A stretch of 64,000 bases of DNA from Alkalihalobacillus sp. TS-13 (GTDB lineage: Bacteria > Bacillota > Bacilli > Bacillales > Fictibacillaceae). Shown piece by piece: positions 20,215 through 29,178 of this stretch. Each line of letters starts with the position of its first letter. The stretch's first letter is position 1. The notes under the pieces were generated by a model. It searched no databases, was not told where the DNA came from, and saw nothing but the letters and a program-made list of their open reading frames with translations. Position numbers and translations under genes: made by a program. The stretch spans positions 806,001-870,000 of the forward strand of contig NZ_JAHKSI010000001.1 of the NCBI RefSeq assembly GCF_019720915.1, written 5' to 3'.

Positions 20215-20586
20215 ATGCAACGAGTTTATCAACCACCGATCACTTCGTCGATACCACCAAGGAACAAAGTGATCAATAAGACGGTACAGACAAGGACCAA
20301 TTTCCAACAACTTCTTCAAAGCCAGGTACAAGATTTGAAAGTATCCAAGCATGCGAATGCTAGATTAGCAGAGCGGAACATCAAGATCGAACAACCTACC
20401 TGGGAACGAATCAACGAGAAGATAACTGAAGCGAAACATAAAGGGATCAAGGATTCGCTCATATTGGTTGGAGATGCGGCACTTGTCGTCAATACGACGA
20501 ATAATACCGTCATAACCGCGATGAATAGAGAAGAAGCTGCGGATCATATTTTTACAAATATTAATGGAGCGATTGTCTTGAATTAA
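20215..20586 (+). CDS. Flagellar operon protein, TIGR02530 type
   Basis: A 123-residue protein of the family found between flgD and flgE in many Bacillales and Clostridia. The conserved core begins KVSKHANARLAERNI near residue 42 and continues with IKDSLILVGDAALVV, NTVITAM and a C-terminal FTNINGAIVLN. No enzymatic motif is visible. Position suggests a hook assembly role, but none is established that I can name. Confidence 0.85.
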   Translation: MQRVYQPPITSSIPPRNKVINKTVQTRTNFQQLLQSQVQDLKVSKHANARLAERNIKIEQPTWERINEKITEAKHKGIKDSLILVGDAALVVNTTNNTVITAMNREEAADHIFTNINGAIVLN

Positions 20587-20590
20587 GGAG

Positions 20591-20731
20591 AGTTAAATTA
20601 TTCCGGTTACCATTACCGGCGAATTTCTTTGTTACGTTGTCACTCAGATCTTATGTAGGTCAAACTATAATCCGTTCTTCGTGAGTGCCGTGCCTCGAAA
20701 TTCTTGGTTCTGATAATCCTCAAATTTAACT
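20591..20731 (+). repeat. Repeat family A, copy 1 (before flgE)
   Basis: A 141-bp element with inverted ends AGTTAAATTA / AAATTTAACT. Inner pairings are CACTCA (20641-20646) with TGAGTG (20682-20687), TGTAG (20654-20658) with CTATA (20665-20669), and GAATTTC with GAAATTC. It lies inside the fla/che operon between the TIGR02530 gene and flgE. Confidence 0.8.
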
Positions 20732-20827
20732 TTATCTTATTACTACTTAGAGCTGGACCGATAGGAAGCTCTGATGCTGCTGACTGACTGAGGCAGCACA
20801 CCTAAAAATGAGAGGGGATTTTAAAAG

Positions 20828-21631
20828 ATGTTACGTTCAATGTACTCCGGAATCAGTGGAATGAAAAACTTCCAATCCAAGTTAGATGTGTTGGGGAACA
20901 ATATCGCAAACGTGAATACATACGGATTCAAAAAAGGGAGAACGACATTCAAGGATCTTGTGTCACAGCAAATTTCAGGAGCGAGTGCTCCGAATGCCAA
21001 CCGAGGTGGAGTCAACCCGAAACAGGTAGGGCTTGGTTCACAGCTATCAACCATCGATACGATCCATACACAAGGAAGCTTGCAGACGACAGGGCGCCCT
21101 CTTGACCTTGCATTATCTGGAGATGGATTTTTCGTTGTTGGAGATGAGACTAACAGTTTCTATACCCGTGCAGGAAACTTTTATTTAGATCAAAAGGGGG
21201 ACTTAGTCAACTCTGATGGATTGAAATTGTTAGACACAACTGGTCAGCCAATTAACATTCCTGTAGATGCAGAAAGCTTCAGTATCGGTAATGATGGGAC
21301 GGTTAATTATATTGATGCTACTAGTGGTGAAGTAACTGAAGCTGGACAAATAGGAATAGCGAAATTCGCTAATAACGGAGGACTTGAAAAGGTGGGATCC
21401 AACCTTTACCAACAAACTACCAACTCTGGTGAAGTTGATGTAAATGCCCTAGGAACTCCAGGTGAAGATGGAGCTGGTGAAATCGTAGCCGGAGCCTTAG
21501 AAATGTCAAACGTGGATCTTTCTGAAGAGTTTACCGAAATGATCGTGGCACAGCGTGGTTTCCAGGCGAATACACGTATCATCACGACATCAGATGAAAT
21601 CCTTCAAGAGCTCGTCAATTTAAAGAGATAA
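20828..21631 (+). CDS. flgE: Flagellar hook protein FlgE
   Basis: Forms the hook. It has 267 residues, the short Bacillus form that older annotations called FlgG. The N-terminus MLRSMYSGISGMKNFQSKLD and the rod/hook signature GNNIANVNTYGFKKGRT are clear; the C-terminus (EEFTEMIVAQRGFQANTRII to LQELVNLKR) is the conserved coiled-coil end. The equivalent B. subtilis gene is the hook gene, which is why flgE is preferred over flgG. GAGAGGGGA precedes the ATG. Confidence 0.9.
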   Translation: MLRSMYSGISGMKNFQSKLDVLGNNIANVNTYGFKKGRTTFKDLVSQQISGASAPNANRGGVNPKQVGLGSQLSTIDTIHTQGSLQTTGRPLDLALSGDGFFVVGDETNSFYTRAGNFYLDQKGDLVNSDGLKLLDTTGQPINIPVDAESFSIGNDGTVNYIDATSGEVTEAGQIGIAKFANNGGLEKVGSNLYQQTTNSGEVDVNALGTPGEDGAGEIVAGALEMSNVDLSEEFTEMIVAQRGFQANTRIITTSDEILQELVNLKR

Positions 21632-21634
21632 AGT

Positions 21635-21672
21635 GAGGTGAAAGGGGCTGGCACTGACTAGCCCCACTTAAC
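21635..21672 (+). promoter_or_regulatory. Hairpin-spaced ribosome binding site of swrD
   Basis: The only good Shine-Dalgarno, AGGTGAAAG (21635-21643), is 29 bases from the swrD ATG, too far in linear form. Between them GGGGCT (21644-21649) pairs with AGCCCC (21660-21665). Folding it would leave about seven bases between site and start codon. Structure seen; function inferred. Confidence 0.4.
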
Positions 21673-21891
21673 ATGATCCAACTCACCAAATTGAATGGAC
21701 AAACCTTTACATTGAATGCCATTTATATCGAACAGGTACAAGCATTTCCCGATACGACGATCACCCTTACCAATGGCAGGAAATTTGTGGTGAAAGAAGG
21801 GATTTATGAAGTTCAGGAAGCAGTTAACAAGTTTTATAAGGAAATCTCGATACTAGGATTGCCCAAGCAAAAGGAGGATGATTGGGCGTGA
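21673..21891 (+). CDS. swrD: Flagellar protein SwrD (FlbD family, YlzI)
   Basis: A 72-residue FlbD-family protein. The pattern IQLTKLNGQTFTLNAIYIEQ with DTTITLTNGRKFVVKE is diagnostic. In B. subtilis the homologue is needed for full motor power during swarming. Position between flgE and fliL matches. No normally spaced ribosome binding site is present (see the hairpin entry). It overlaps fliL by 4 bp. Confidence 0.92.
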   Translation: MIQLTKLNGQTFTLNAIYIEQVQAFPDTTITLTNGRKFVVKEGIYEVQEAVNKFYKEISILGLPKQKEDDWA

Positions 21892-22322
21892 AAAACAACC
21901 TCGTCAAAACCATGCTGGTCATGATTACAGCTATTTCCATCGTTGCTGTAGCGGGTGTAGTGCTTTATATGAATCTTTCCTCTAAAGATGAGGTCAAAGC
22001 TTCTAATGAACTAACAGCCAATGAATTGAAGGATCTTTCCGTCGATACGGAACAGATCATGACCAACCTCGAAGATACAGGGTTTGCGAAGATGGCATTC
22101 CGAATCCAAGTAGATAACTCGAAAGCCAAGAAAGAACTGGAGACTAGGATGTTCCAGGTGAAGAATTCGATCATCTATCAGCTTTCTGGAACGAAATCCG
22201 ACGAACTACAGGGTCCTGAAGGTATTGCAAACCTGGAATCCAGCCTGCAAAAGACGATCAATGAGTTTCTTGATAGCGGTAAGGTTGTCCGAGTGTTCAC
22301 TACTGAAAAAGTTGTCCAATAA
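21888..22322 (+). CDS. fliL: Flagellar basal body protein FliL
   Basis: Single-pass membrane protein that supports stator function. The start is taken as GTG at 21888, ten bases after AAGGAGG; TTG at 21882 would be only four bases away. This gives 144 residues. A membrane helix spans about 10-30. The remainder is the extracytoplasmic FliL domain ending GKVVRVFTTEKVV. Confidence 0.9.
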   Translation: MKNNLVKTMLVMITAISIVAVAGVVLYMNLSSKDEVKASNELTANELKDLSVDTEQIMTNLEDTGFAKMAFRIQVDNSKAKKELETRMFQVKNSIIYQLSGTKSDELQGPEGIANLESSLQKTINEFLDSGKVVRVFTTEKVVQ

Positions 22323-22358
22323 AAAGCTGAGAATTACAACAGAAAAGAGGTGAGGCTC

Positions 22359-23354
22359 TTGGCAGATGTACTCTCCCAAAATGAAATTGACGCATTATTA
22401 TCAGCGATATCCACTGGAGAAATGGATGCTGAGGAACTAAAAAAAGAAGAAGCAGAAAAGAAAGTGAAAGTGTATGACTTCAAAAGAGCACTAAGGTTCT
22501 CAAAAGATCAAGTAAGGAGCCTGAGCCGGATCCATGAAAATTATGCTCGTTTATTGACTACATACTTTTCTGCCCAGCTTCGTACATACGTCCAAATATC
22601 AGTAGCTTCGGTAGACCAGGTTCCATATGAAGAGTTCATTCGATCCGTCCCTAAAATGACCATCCTGAATCTGTTCGAGGCACCGCCTTTGGATGGACGC
22701 CTGCTGATCGAGGTCAACCCGAACATCGCCTATGCGATGCTCGACAGGGTCTTGGGTGGGCAAGGAAAAGGAATGAACAAGGTTGATAGTTTGACAGAAA
22801 TTGAGACGAGGATCATGAACCAGCTCTTTGACCGTGCTTTGGATTGTTTCGGTGAAGCATGGGGGACGATCATAGATGTGGAACCCGAGATGCTGGACTT
22901 TGAAGTAAACCCTCAATTCCTTCAGATGGTATCACCGAATGAAACTGTTGTTGTCATTTCGTTGACGACTACAATCGGGGAAACAAGCGGAATGATCAAT
23001 ATTTGCCTGCCACATGTCGTTTTAGAACCCATCATTCCAAAGCTGTCTGTTCATCATTGGATGCAGAACAAGCAGCGTGAAAGACTGCCTGAAGAAGTCG
23101 AAAAGCTTGAGAGCAGGGTGAAGACAGCTATGCTGCCGCTCACCGCTGAGCTCGGCAGGTGCCAGATCTCTGTCCAGGAATTCCTTTCGTTATCGAACAA
23201 TGATGTTTTAGAGTTAGATCAGAAAATTTCAGAGCCATTGACGATCAATGTACAAGGGAAAAATAAATTTATCGGACAACCCGGTAAGGTGAAAAATCAA
23301 ATGGCGATCCAAATTATTGATGCTTACGAGAAAGGGGACTTAAATGATGAGTGA
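22359..23354 (+). CDS. fliM: Flagellar motor switch protein FliM
   Basis: C-ring protein that binds phosphorylated CheY. The start is TTG at 22359, giving 331 residues that begin MADVLSQNEIDALL, the CheY-binding peptide. A GTG at 22350 would overlap the ribosome binding site GAGGTGA. The middle domain is CheC-like, about 45-230. The SpoA domain is at about 250-320 and contacts FliY. Confidence 0.95.
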   Translation: MADVLSQNEIDALLSAISTGEMDAEELKKEEAEKKVKVYDFKRALRFSKDQVRSLSRIHENYARLLTTYFSAQLRTYVQISVASVDQVPYEEFIRSVPKMTILNLFEAPPLDGRLLIEVNPNIAYAMLDRVLGGQGKGMNKVDSLTEIETRIMNQLFDRALDCFGEAWGTIIDVEPEMLDFEVNPQFLQMVSPNETVVVISLTTTIGETSGMINICLPHVVLEPIIPKLSVHHWMQNKQRERLPEEVEKLESRVKTAMLPLTAELGRCQISVQEFLSLSNNDVLELDQKISEPLTINVQGKNKFIGQPGKVKNQMAIQIIDAYEKGDLNDE

Positions 23355-24495
23355 TGGCATGCTTTCCCAAGAAGAAATCGACGCTTTATTGAATGGCGGA
23401 AATGAAAGTCCAAAAGAGGAAGCGAAGGAAGAACTGTTAACAAACATTGAGAGAGATGCGATCGGAGAGGTCGGGAACATCTCGTTCGGAAGTGCAGCGA
23501 CTGCATTGTCCACACTTCTGAATCAGAAGGTCGAAATTACGACACCGAATGTTTCCATTGTGGAACGAAACAAGCTTTCTGATGAATTTCCGAAGCCTCA
23601 TGTAGCTGTGTTGGTAAGCTATACTGAAGGTTTCGATGGATCGAATTTGCTAGTGATCAAGACTTCAGACGCGCAGATCATTGCAGATCTCATGCTTGGT
23701 GGTGACGGTACGAATCCTCATGGTGAGTTGGGAGAACTTCACTTGAGTGCAGTTCAAGAAGCGATGAATCAGATGATGGGATCAGCTTCCACATCGATGT
23801 CGACAGTGTTCAATAAGCGAGTCGATATTTCTCCTCCAACCATCGATTTGATGGATGTGAATGCAGATGAAGGGACGGACAATATTCCGAAAGATGATGT
23901 TCTTGTGAAAGTCTCATTCAAATTAAAAGTCGGGGATTTGATCGATTCGAATATCATGCAGCTTGTACCGCTACATTTCGGAAAAGAGCTTGTAGATCAG
24001 CTAATGAATCCAGACAGCGGTAATGATGCCCTGAGGGAAGAACCTGCTTATGAAGAACCTGAGCAATCAGCACCATCAGCATCTATGGTACCAGAAAACC
24101 ATCAAACTTCAGGGTTAACACATCAACAGCGTGAAAGAGAGCAAATTGAACCGTCTTATACGAATCAGCGTACCGCAAATGTCCATCCAGCGGCTTTTAC
24201 AGATTTCGCTCCTAATGAATCTGTTTCGGTGGACCAACGAAACCTTAACATGTTATTGGATATTCCGTTACAGGTCACTGTGGAACTTGGCCGGACGAAA
24301 CGAGCCGTCAAAGATATTTTGGAATTATCACATGGTTCGATCATCGAATTGGACAAGCTGGCTGGGGAGCCGGTCGATATCCTGGTCAATCAGAAATTGA
24401 TCGCAAAAGGGGAAGTTGTTGTCATTGATGAGAACTTCGGTGTAAGAGTAACAGAGATAATCAGCCAGAGAGATCGATTAGAAAAATTACAATAA
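23344..24495 (+). CDS. fliY: Flagellar motor switch phosphatase FliY
   Basis: Bacillus form of FliN with an added CheC-type phosphatase that dephosphorylates CheY-P at the motor. It has 383 residues. The N-terminus (LSQEEIDALL) resembles the FliM CheY-binding peptide. Two phosphatase motifs are intact: Asp38-Glu42-Asn45 and Ser135-Glu139-Asn142. A linker at about 215-285 is rich in Glu, Pro and Gln. The SpoA/FliN domain is C-terminal (MLLDIPLQVTVELGRT). It overlaps fliM by 11 bp. Confidence 0.95.
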   Translation: MMSDGMLSQEEIDALLNGGNESPKEEAKEELLTNIERDAIGEVGNISFGSAATALSTLLNQKVEITTPNVSIVERNKLSDEFPKPHVAVLVSYTEGFDGSNLLVIKTSDAQIIADLMLGGDGTNPHGELGELHLSAVQEAMNQMMGSASTSMSTVFNKRVDISPPTIDLMDVNADEGTDNIPKDDVLVKVSFKLKVGDLIDSNIMQLVPLHFGKELVDQLMNPDSGNDALREEPAYEEPEQSAPSASMVPENHQTSGLTHQQREREQIEPSYTNQRTANVHPAAFTDFAPNESVSVDQRNLNMLLDIPLQVTVELGRTKRAVKDILELSHGSIIELDKLAGEPVDILVNQKLIAKGEVVVIDENFGVRVTEIISQRDRLEKLQ

Positions 24496-24519
24496 CACTA
24501 TTTTCAGGGGGAACGAAAC

Positions 24520-24885
24520 ATGGCAAACCGTATTTTAATTGTAGATGATGCAGCATTCATGCGAATGATGATCAAAGATATCCTTACAAAGAATGGATTC
24601 GATGTAGTAGGTGAAGCAAGTGATGGAGCACAAGCGGTTGAATTGTATAAAGAACATACACCTGATCTGGTGACGATGGATATTACGATGCCGGAAATGG
24701 ATGGAATCACAGCATTGAAAGAGATCCGTGCTGTGAATTCTGACGCGAAGGTAATCATGTGTTCTGCAATGGGACAACAAGCGATGGTCATTGATGCAAT
24801 CCAAGCTGGGGCGAAAGACTTCATCGTAAAGCCGTTTCAAGCGGAGCGAGTCATTGAAGCGATCAAGAAAACACTTGAAGCATAA
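24520..24885 (+). CDS. cheY: Chemotaxis response regulator CheY
   Basis: Single receiver domain of 121 residues that carries the signal from CheA to the motor. The acidic pocket is DD at 9-10, the phosphorylation site is Asp54 (VTMDITMPEMDG) and the conserved lysine is in IVKPF. In Bacillus, CheY-P promotes counter-clockwise rotation. Located between fliY and fliO as in B. subtilis. Confidence 0.97.
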   Translation: MANRILIVDDAAFMRMMIKDILTKNGFDVVGEASDGAQAVELYKEHTPDLVTMDITMPEMDGITALKEIRAVNSDAKVIMCSAMGQQAMVIDAIQAGAKDFIVKPFQAERVIEAIKKTLEA

Positions 24886-24898
24886 GAAGGTGTCACTT

Positions 24899-25561
24899 GT
24901 GAATTGGAAAACAAACATATCGGTCCTTCTGATAGGATTCCTTTTATTCGGTGGACCGTCGTACATCTCTGCCAATACCGACAATTCACCTGAAGGATGC
25001 GAAGGGAAATCTGTTTCTGAGTGTTATAAAGAGAGTGGGAAAGATGTTCCGGAAGAGAAAGAAAATACAGTGAGTACCTCCGAACCAGTATCAGGACCAT
25101 CCACATTCGTGACAATGATGAAAGTACTCTTTGCGCTGGCATTGGTAGTGGGGCTTATGGTACTTGTTTTGAAGCTGTTGCATAAACGCACACAGGTGAT
25201 CCAACAAGGAAAAGGAATCCAGACACTTGGTGGAGCGATGCTTGGAAATCAACGTTCCGTGCAGTTGGTGAAAGTGGGAAATCGGATACTTGTCGTGGGT
25301 GTCGGGGATAACGTCGAATTGATCAAAGAGATTGAAGACGAAAAAGAAATCGAAACATTGATGGCCACCAATGAGACACAAATGACTGGGTCAGAAAAAA
25401 TGAATGGCTTAGCCGGATGGATCAGTTCGTTATGGAACAACCGAGATACCTCTGACAAAACGAAGTTTCAAGGGATTTTGAAGAAACAGCTGAATGATAC
25501 GAAACAAAACCGTAATGCGTTGATGGAGTCTTTAAAGAAGAAGGGGCATGACCATGATTGA
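24899..25561 (+). CDS. fliO: Flagellar export protein FliO (FliZ)
   Basis: Assists assembly of the FliP export gate. The start is GTG at 24899, eight bases after AGAAGG; 220 residues. An N-terminal signal-like hydrophobic segment (about 6-22) is followed by a short Cys-containing extracytoplasmic part, a membrane helix at about 75-97 and a cytoplasmic FliO domain (GGAMLGNQRSVQLVKVGNRI). Annotated fliZ in B. subtilis. Confidence 0.9.
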   Translation: MNWKTNISVLLIGFLLFGGPSYISANTDNSPEGCEGKSVSECYKESGKDVPEEKENTVSTSEPVSGPSTFVTMMKVLFALALVVGLMVLVLKLLHKRTQVIQQGKGIQTLGGAMLGNQRSVQLVKVGNRILVVGVGDNVELIKEIEDEKEIETLMATNETQMTGSEKMNGLAGWISSLWNNRDTSDKTKFQGILKKQLNDTKQNRNALMESLKKKGHDHD

Positions 25562-26228
25562 ACTACCAGGTATCAGTAATGAACTGTTCAACAATGATCC
25601 AGAAAATGTCGCTACTACAGTTCGGCTGTTAGTCCTGATGACTGTCCTTTCCCTTGCCCCGGCATTTCTCGTATTGATGACTTCGTTTACGAGGATTATC
25701 ATCGTGCTTTCCTTTGTCCGGAATGGTCTTGCTACACAACAAATGCCTCCTAACCAGGTTCTGATAGGACTCGCTTTATTCCTGACATTTTTCATTATGG
25801 GACCAATCCTATCCGATGTGAACGAACAAGCGATCACACCGTTCATGGAAGGTGAAATATCTCAAGATGAAGCGATGGATCGAGCAAGTATTCCAATGAA
25901 AGAATTCATGGCAAAACACACGCGACAAAAAGATCTGGCATTATTCATGAATTATACAGGAGAGGAACGACCTGAAAGTGTTGCGGATATCCCTCTGACG
26001 ACTTTGGTACCGGCCTTCGCCATAAGTGAGTTGAAGACGGCATTCCAGATGGGATTCATGATCTTCGTACCGTTTCTAGTCATTGATATGGTCGTCGCGA
26101 GTGTGCTGATGGCAATGGGGATGATGATGCTCCCTCCTGTGATGATTTCATTACCGTTTAAGATATTGTTGTTCGTCCTTGTCGATGGTTGGTATTTGAT
26201 CGTCCAATCACTGCTGGAGAGTTATTAA
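25554..26228 (+). CDS. fliP: Flagellar export gate protein FliP
   Basis: Polytopic core of the export gate. Start taken at ATG 25554, seven bases after AAGGGG and overlapping fliO by 8 bp; 224 residues. An upstream ATG at 25548 is too close to the ribosome binding site. Signatures are LMTSFTRIIIVLSFVRNGLATQ-type text near residue 45 and FVLVDGWYLIVQSLL at the C-terminus. Four membrane helices are expected. Confidence 0.95.
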   Translation: MIELPGISNELFNNDPENVATTVRLLVLMTVLSLAPAFLVLMTSFTRIIIVLSFVRNGLATQQMPPNQVLIGLALFLTFFIMGPILSDVNEQAITPFMEGEISQDEAMDRASIPMKEFMAKHTRQKDLALFMNYTGEERPESVADIPLTTLVPAFAISELKTAFQMGFMIFVPFLVIDMVVASVLMAMGMMMLPPVMISLPFKILLFVLVDGWYLIVQSLLESY

Positions 26229-26250
26229 GAGATGAGAAGGTGTTCGTTCT

Positions 26251-26523
26251 ATGGACTCACAATTCGTTATTTCCCTTGCTGAAAAAGGGGTGTACACTAC
26301 ATTGATCATCAGTGGTCCGCTTCTGATATTGGCACTTGCGGTCGGACTGTTCGTCAGTATCTTTCAGGCTACTACGCAAATTCAAGAGCAGACTTTGGCT
26401 TTCATTCCGAAAATTGTAGCTGTGCTTGTTTCACTTATTTTCTTCGGACCCTGGATGTTGACCCAAATGGTGACTTTCACACATGAACTATACAGCAATA
26501 TCAATAATTACATAGGTTTGTAG
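26251..26523 (+). CDS. fliQ: Flagellar export gate protein FliQ
   Basis: A 90-residue protein with two membrane helices (about 15-40 and 50-75). AVGLFVSIFQATTQIQEQTL is the family signature. It forms the gate with FliP and FliR. The ribosome binding site GAAGGTG lies upstream. Confidence 0.95.
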   Translation: MDSQFVISLAEKGVYTTLIISGPLLILALAVGLFVSIFQATTQIQEQTLAFIPKIVAVLVSLIFFGPWMLTQMVTFTHELYSNINNYIGL

Positions 26524-26526
26524 AGT

Positions 26527-27303
26527 ATGGTGGAGTTTGTAAATAGCATGCCTGCTTTCTTATTGGTTCTCGTGAGGGTTACTGCATTTATGGCAACAGT
26601 ACCGATATTCTCTTATCGCAACATTCCTGTAATACATAAGATTGGATTCTCCGTCGTGTTTTCATTTTTCATCTTTACGACATTACAGGCGCCTATGGTT
26701 GCTTTGAATGGTGAGTTCATCCTTCTGGTGATGAAGGAATTGATGATTGGATTGAGCATCGGTTTCGTCGCTTCGATCCTCTTGTATGGGTTACAAGTAG
26801 CAGGAGGCTTCATCGATTTACAAATGGGATTTGCGATTGCGAATGTTTTCGATCCGCAAACAGGTATCCAGACACCTCTCATCGGGAGGTTCCTATATAT
26901 ATTCGCAATATTGTTCTTGCTAACGATTGATGCCCATCATATGTTCCTGAATGGAATCTATCAAAGTTATCAATTTGCACCAATCGACCGATGGGCTTTC
27001 ATATTCGGAGATGGGAATGTTGCTAGATTAGTAGCGGATACTGTGCTCAAGATGTTCTATATTGCTTTTCAGATGGCGATTCCTGTGGTTGGATGTCTGT
27101 TTCTCGTCGACCTGGCTCTTGGGATCATTTCACGGACAGTACCACAAGTGAATGTATTCATTGTTGGACTGCCATTGAAAATCTTCGTCAGTTTCGTTGT
27201 TTTATTGCTTGTCATTCCAGTCATTTTCCAGATGGTCAACTCGTTGAATATCGAAATGCTTGAGGCTATGAGGAAAATGATGAGACTGTTAGGTGGTCAA
27301 TAA
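26527..27303 (+). CDS. fliR: Flagellar export gate protein FliR
   Basis: Third gate component, 258 residues with about six hydrophobic helices. Family motifs include FSYRNIPVIHKIGFS, KELMIGLSIGFV and GGFIDLQMGFAIANVFDP. The gene is tightly packed: fliQ ends 3 bp before, and its stop codon shares a base with the flhB start (TAATG). Confidence 0.95.
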   Translation: MVEFVNSMPAFLLVLVRVTAFMATVPIFSYRNIPVIHKIGFSVVFSFFIFTTLQAPMVALNGEFILLVMKELMIGLSIGFVASILLYGLQVAGGFIDLQMGFAIANVFDPQTGIQTPLIGRFLYIFAILFLLTIDAHHMFLNGIYQSYQFAPIDRWAFIFGDGNVARLVADTVLKMFYIAFQMAIPVVGCLFLVDLALGIISRTVPQVNVFIVGLPLKIFVSFVVLLLVIPVIFQMVNSLNIEMLEAMRKMMRLLGGQ

Positions 27304-28385
27304 TGCCATATTTATCGCTTGATCTTCAATATTTTTCACAAGAGAAAACCGAAAAAGCAACACCAAAAAAGCGGCAGGATAGCCGTAAAAAAGGACAGGT
27401 TGCGAAATCGAGCGATGTTAACACCGCAATTATTTTATTAATCGTATTTTTATTCCTATGGCTGATTGCACCTTTCATGTTGGATAGGTTATTGGCAATT
27501 TACCAGAAGAGTTTCAGAGAGTTCATCCACTTTGATGCGACAAATGAAAATATCCAGCAAGTGATGTCTGCGATGGCAATTGAAGCAGCTAAAATCGTCG
27601 CGCCGATTCTATTGATTGCGATGATTGCGGGTGTAGCCGCAAACTACATGCAAGTTGGCGTCCTCTTTTCGACAGAGCCATTGAAAGCGAAACTGGAGCG
27701 GATCAACCCATTGAAGGGATTCAAAAGAATCTACTCGCTCAGGGCGATTGTGGAACTGTTGAAATCGATTTTAAAAATATCACTTGTCGGTTTTGTCACC
27801 TTTGCCGTCTTATGGTTACAGAAGGATGAAATCTTAATGTTGTCACACGGCACGGTCGAACATGCTCTACTCGTGATCGGGAGGTTGACGATCCAAATGG
27901 GACTGGCGGCATCCGTTCTCCTCATATTTCTGGCCGTATTGGATTACTTTTATCAAAAGTACGATTTCGAAAAGAGCATCAAGATGAGTAAACAAGACCT
28001 TAAGGATGAACATAAGAAGTCAGAAGGGGATCCGCTGATCAAATCCAAGATCAAAGAAAAACAACGACAAATGGCGATGCAGAGAATGATGCAGGAAGTC
28101 CCTAAAGCAGATGTAGTCATCACCAATCCCACACATTACGCCATCGCATTGAAATACGATGAAAGCGAACACGATGCGCCAGTCGTAATTGCAAAAGGTG
28201 TAGATTTTGTAGCATTGAAAATTAGGGAAGTCGCAAAACATAACGAAATTGAAATCGTCGAAAACCGCCCACTCGCCAGAAGCCTTTACGACCAGACGGA
28301 AATCGGCGATCTCGTCCCAGAAGCCCTGTTCAAAGCTGTGGCTGAGGTGTTGGCTTATGTGTACCGTTTGAAAAAGCTCATTTGA
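27303..28385 (+). CDS. flhB: Flagellar export switch protein FlhB
   Basis: Membrane component of the export apparatus that self-cleaves to switch from rod/hook to filament substrates. It has 360 residues: four membrane helices in about 30-215, then a cytoplasmic domain. The cleavage motif NPTH begins at Asn275. Conserved EKTEKATPKKRQDSRKKGQV is near the N-terminus. It is followed by a 928-bp gap, unusual because flhA normally follows directly. Confidence 0.96.
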   Translation: MPYLSLDLQYFSQEKTEKATPKKRQDSRKKGQVAKSSDVNTAIILLIVFLFLWLIAPFMLDRLLAIYQKSFREFIHFDATNENIQQVMSAMAIEAAKIVAPILLIAMIAGVAANYMQVGVLFSTEPLKAKLERINPLKGFKRIYSLRAIVELLKSILKISLVGFVTFAVLWLQKDEILMLSHGTVEHALLVIGRLTIQMGLAASVLLIFLAVLDYFYQKYDFEKSIKMSKQDLKDEHKKSEGDPLIKSKIKEKQRQMAMQRMMQEVPKADVVITNPTHYAIALKYDESEHDAPVVIAKGVDFVALKIREVAKHNEIEIVENRPLARSLYDQTEIGDLVPEALFKAVAEVLAYVYRLKKLI

Positions 28386-28391
28386 TAGGAA

Positions 28392-28530
28392 AGTTTAAAA
28401 TAACCGAATGATAAACTACGAATTTCCGTGTTACTTGGTTTTAGCGGTCCTCACGTATTTTCAAATACGATCCGGTCCTTAAAACCTACGTGCCTTGAAC
28501 TTCTTGTTTCTAATTCGTCAATTTTAAACT
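28392..28530 (+). repeat. Repeat family A, tandem copy 2a
   Basis: A 139-bp element with perfect 10-bp inverted ends AGTTTAAAAT / ATTTTAAACT. The central hairpin is CGTATTT (28454-28460) with AAATACG (28463-28469), enclosed by TTTTA (28439-28443) with TAAAA (28480-28484). It differs at one base from the next copy. Confidence 0.85.
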
Positions 28531-28550
28531 GAGTTTGATTAAAGATGGAA

Positions 28551-28689
28551 AGTTTAAAATAACCGAATGATAAACTGCGAATTTCCGTGTTACTTGGTTT
28601 TAGCGGTCCTCACGTATTTTCAAATACGATCCGGTCCTTAAAACCTACGTGCCTTGAACTTCTTGTTTCTAATTCGTCAATTTTAAACT
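28551..28689 (+). repeat. Repeat family A, tandem copy 2b
   Basis: A near-exact duplicate of the preceding copy, one base different, with period 159 bp and the similar spacer GAGT(TT)GATTAAAGATGGAA on each side. This points to recent tandem duplication. Confidence 0.85.
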
Positions 28690-28707
28690 GAGTGATTAAA
28701 GATGGAA

Positions 28708-28766
28708 AGTTTAAAATAACCGAATGATAAACTGCGAATTTCCGCGTTACTTGGTTTTAGCGGTCC
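28708..28766 (+). repeat. Repeat family A, truncated copy 2c
   Basis: The third tandem unit keeps only its left 59 bp, ending at TAGCGGTCC, where unrelated sequence begins. 28767-28900 has no recognisable feature. Confidence 0.75.
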
Positions 28767-28900
28767 AAGGATTCGAGCATATGTACCTGTGTCTACAAGT
28801 GTATCTGTGAAGTCAGCTTCCTCGGTACAACTCATAGATTTTATGCAAGAATTGCTCGTCGCTCCTGCCTTCATGTATTACATAATTTTGTTGATTTCCA

Positions 28901-29178
28901 GTGAAATTCACGACACTCCTGCGGGAACAGCGAGCCAGGCAAGACCCCGCAGTTTTTAAAGGATCTTCGACTAAAATCCACCACGTCCTGTGCAAGTGAG
29001 GAGGCTTGCGGAAGTGGGTTGATACAGGGAAGTGATGTCTAGCTCAGCGACCAGTCACTTGGATCACTTCAAATTTCCTGCGGCGGCAACAGCCTCCTCG
29101 TCAGTTTTCCAGTGACCTGCGTGCCTGACCGAGTCGCTTCCGCTTTTCTTACGCCCGCGGAAAGGGAGTGAATTTCGC
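28901..29178 (+). repeat. Repeat family B, copy 3 (before flhA)
   Basis: A complete + orientation copy from GTGAAATTC to GAATTTCGC. It contains the TTTTAAAGGATCTTCGACTA module also seen in copy 1, then GAGGAGGCTTGCGG, GAAGTGATGTCTAGC, ATCACTTC, AGCCTCCTCG and TTTTCCAGTGACC. A second short right end (CGGAGTGAATTTCGC, 29237-29251) follows before flhA. Confidence 0.8.

Noticed and set aside
28392-28766. CRISPR-like array
   Set aside because: The tandem units are 139 bp with nearly identical spacers and no cas genes; this is a duplicated A element.
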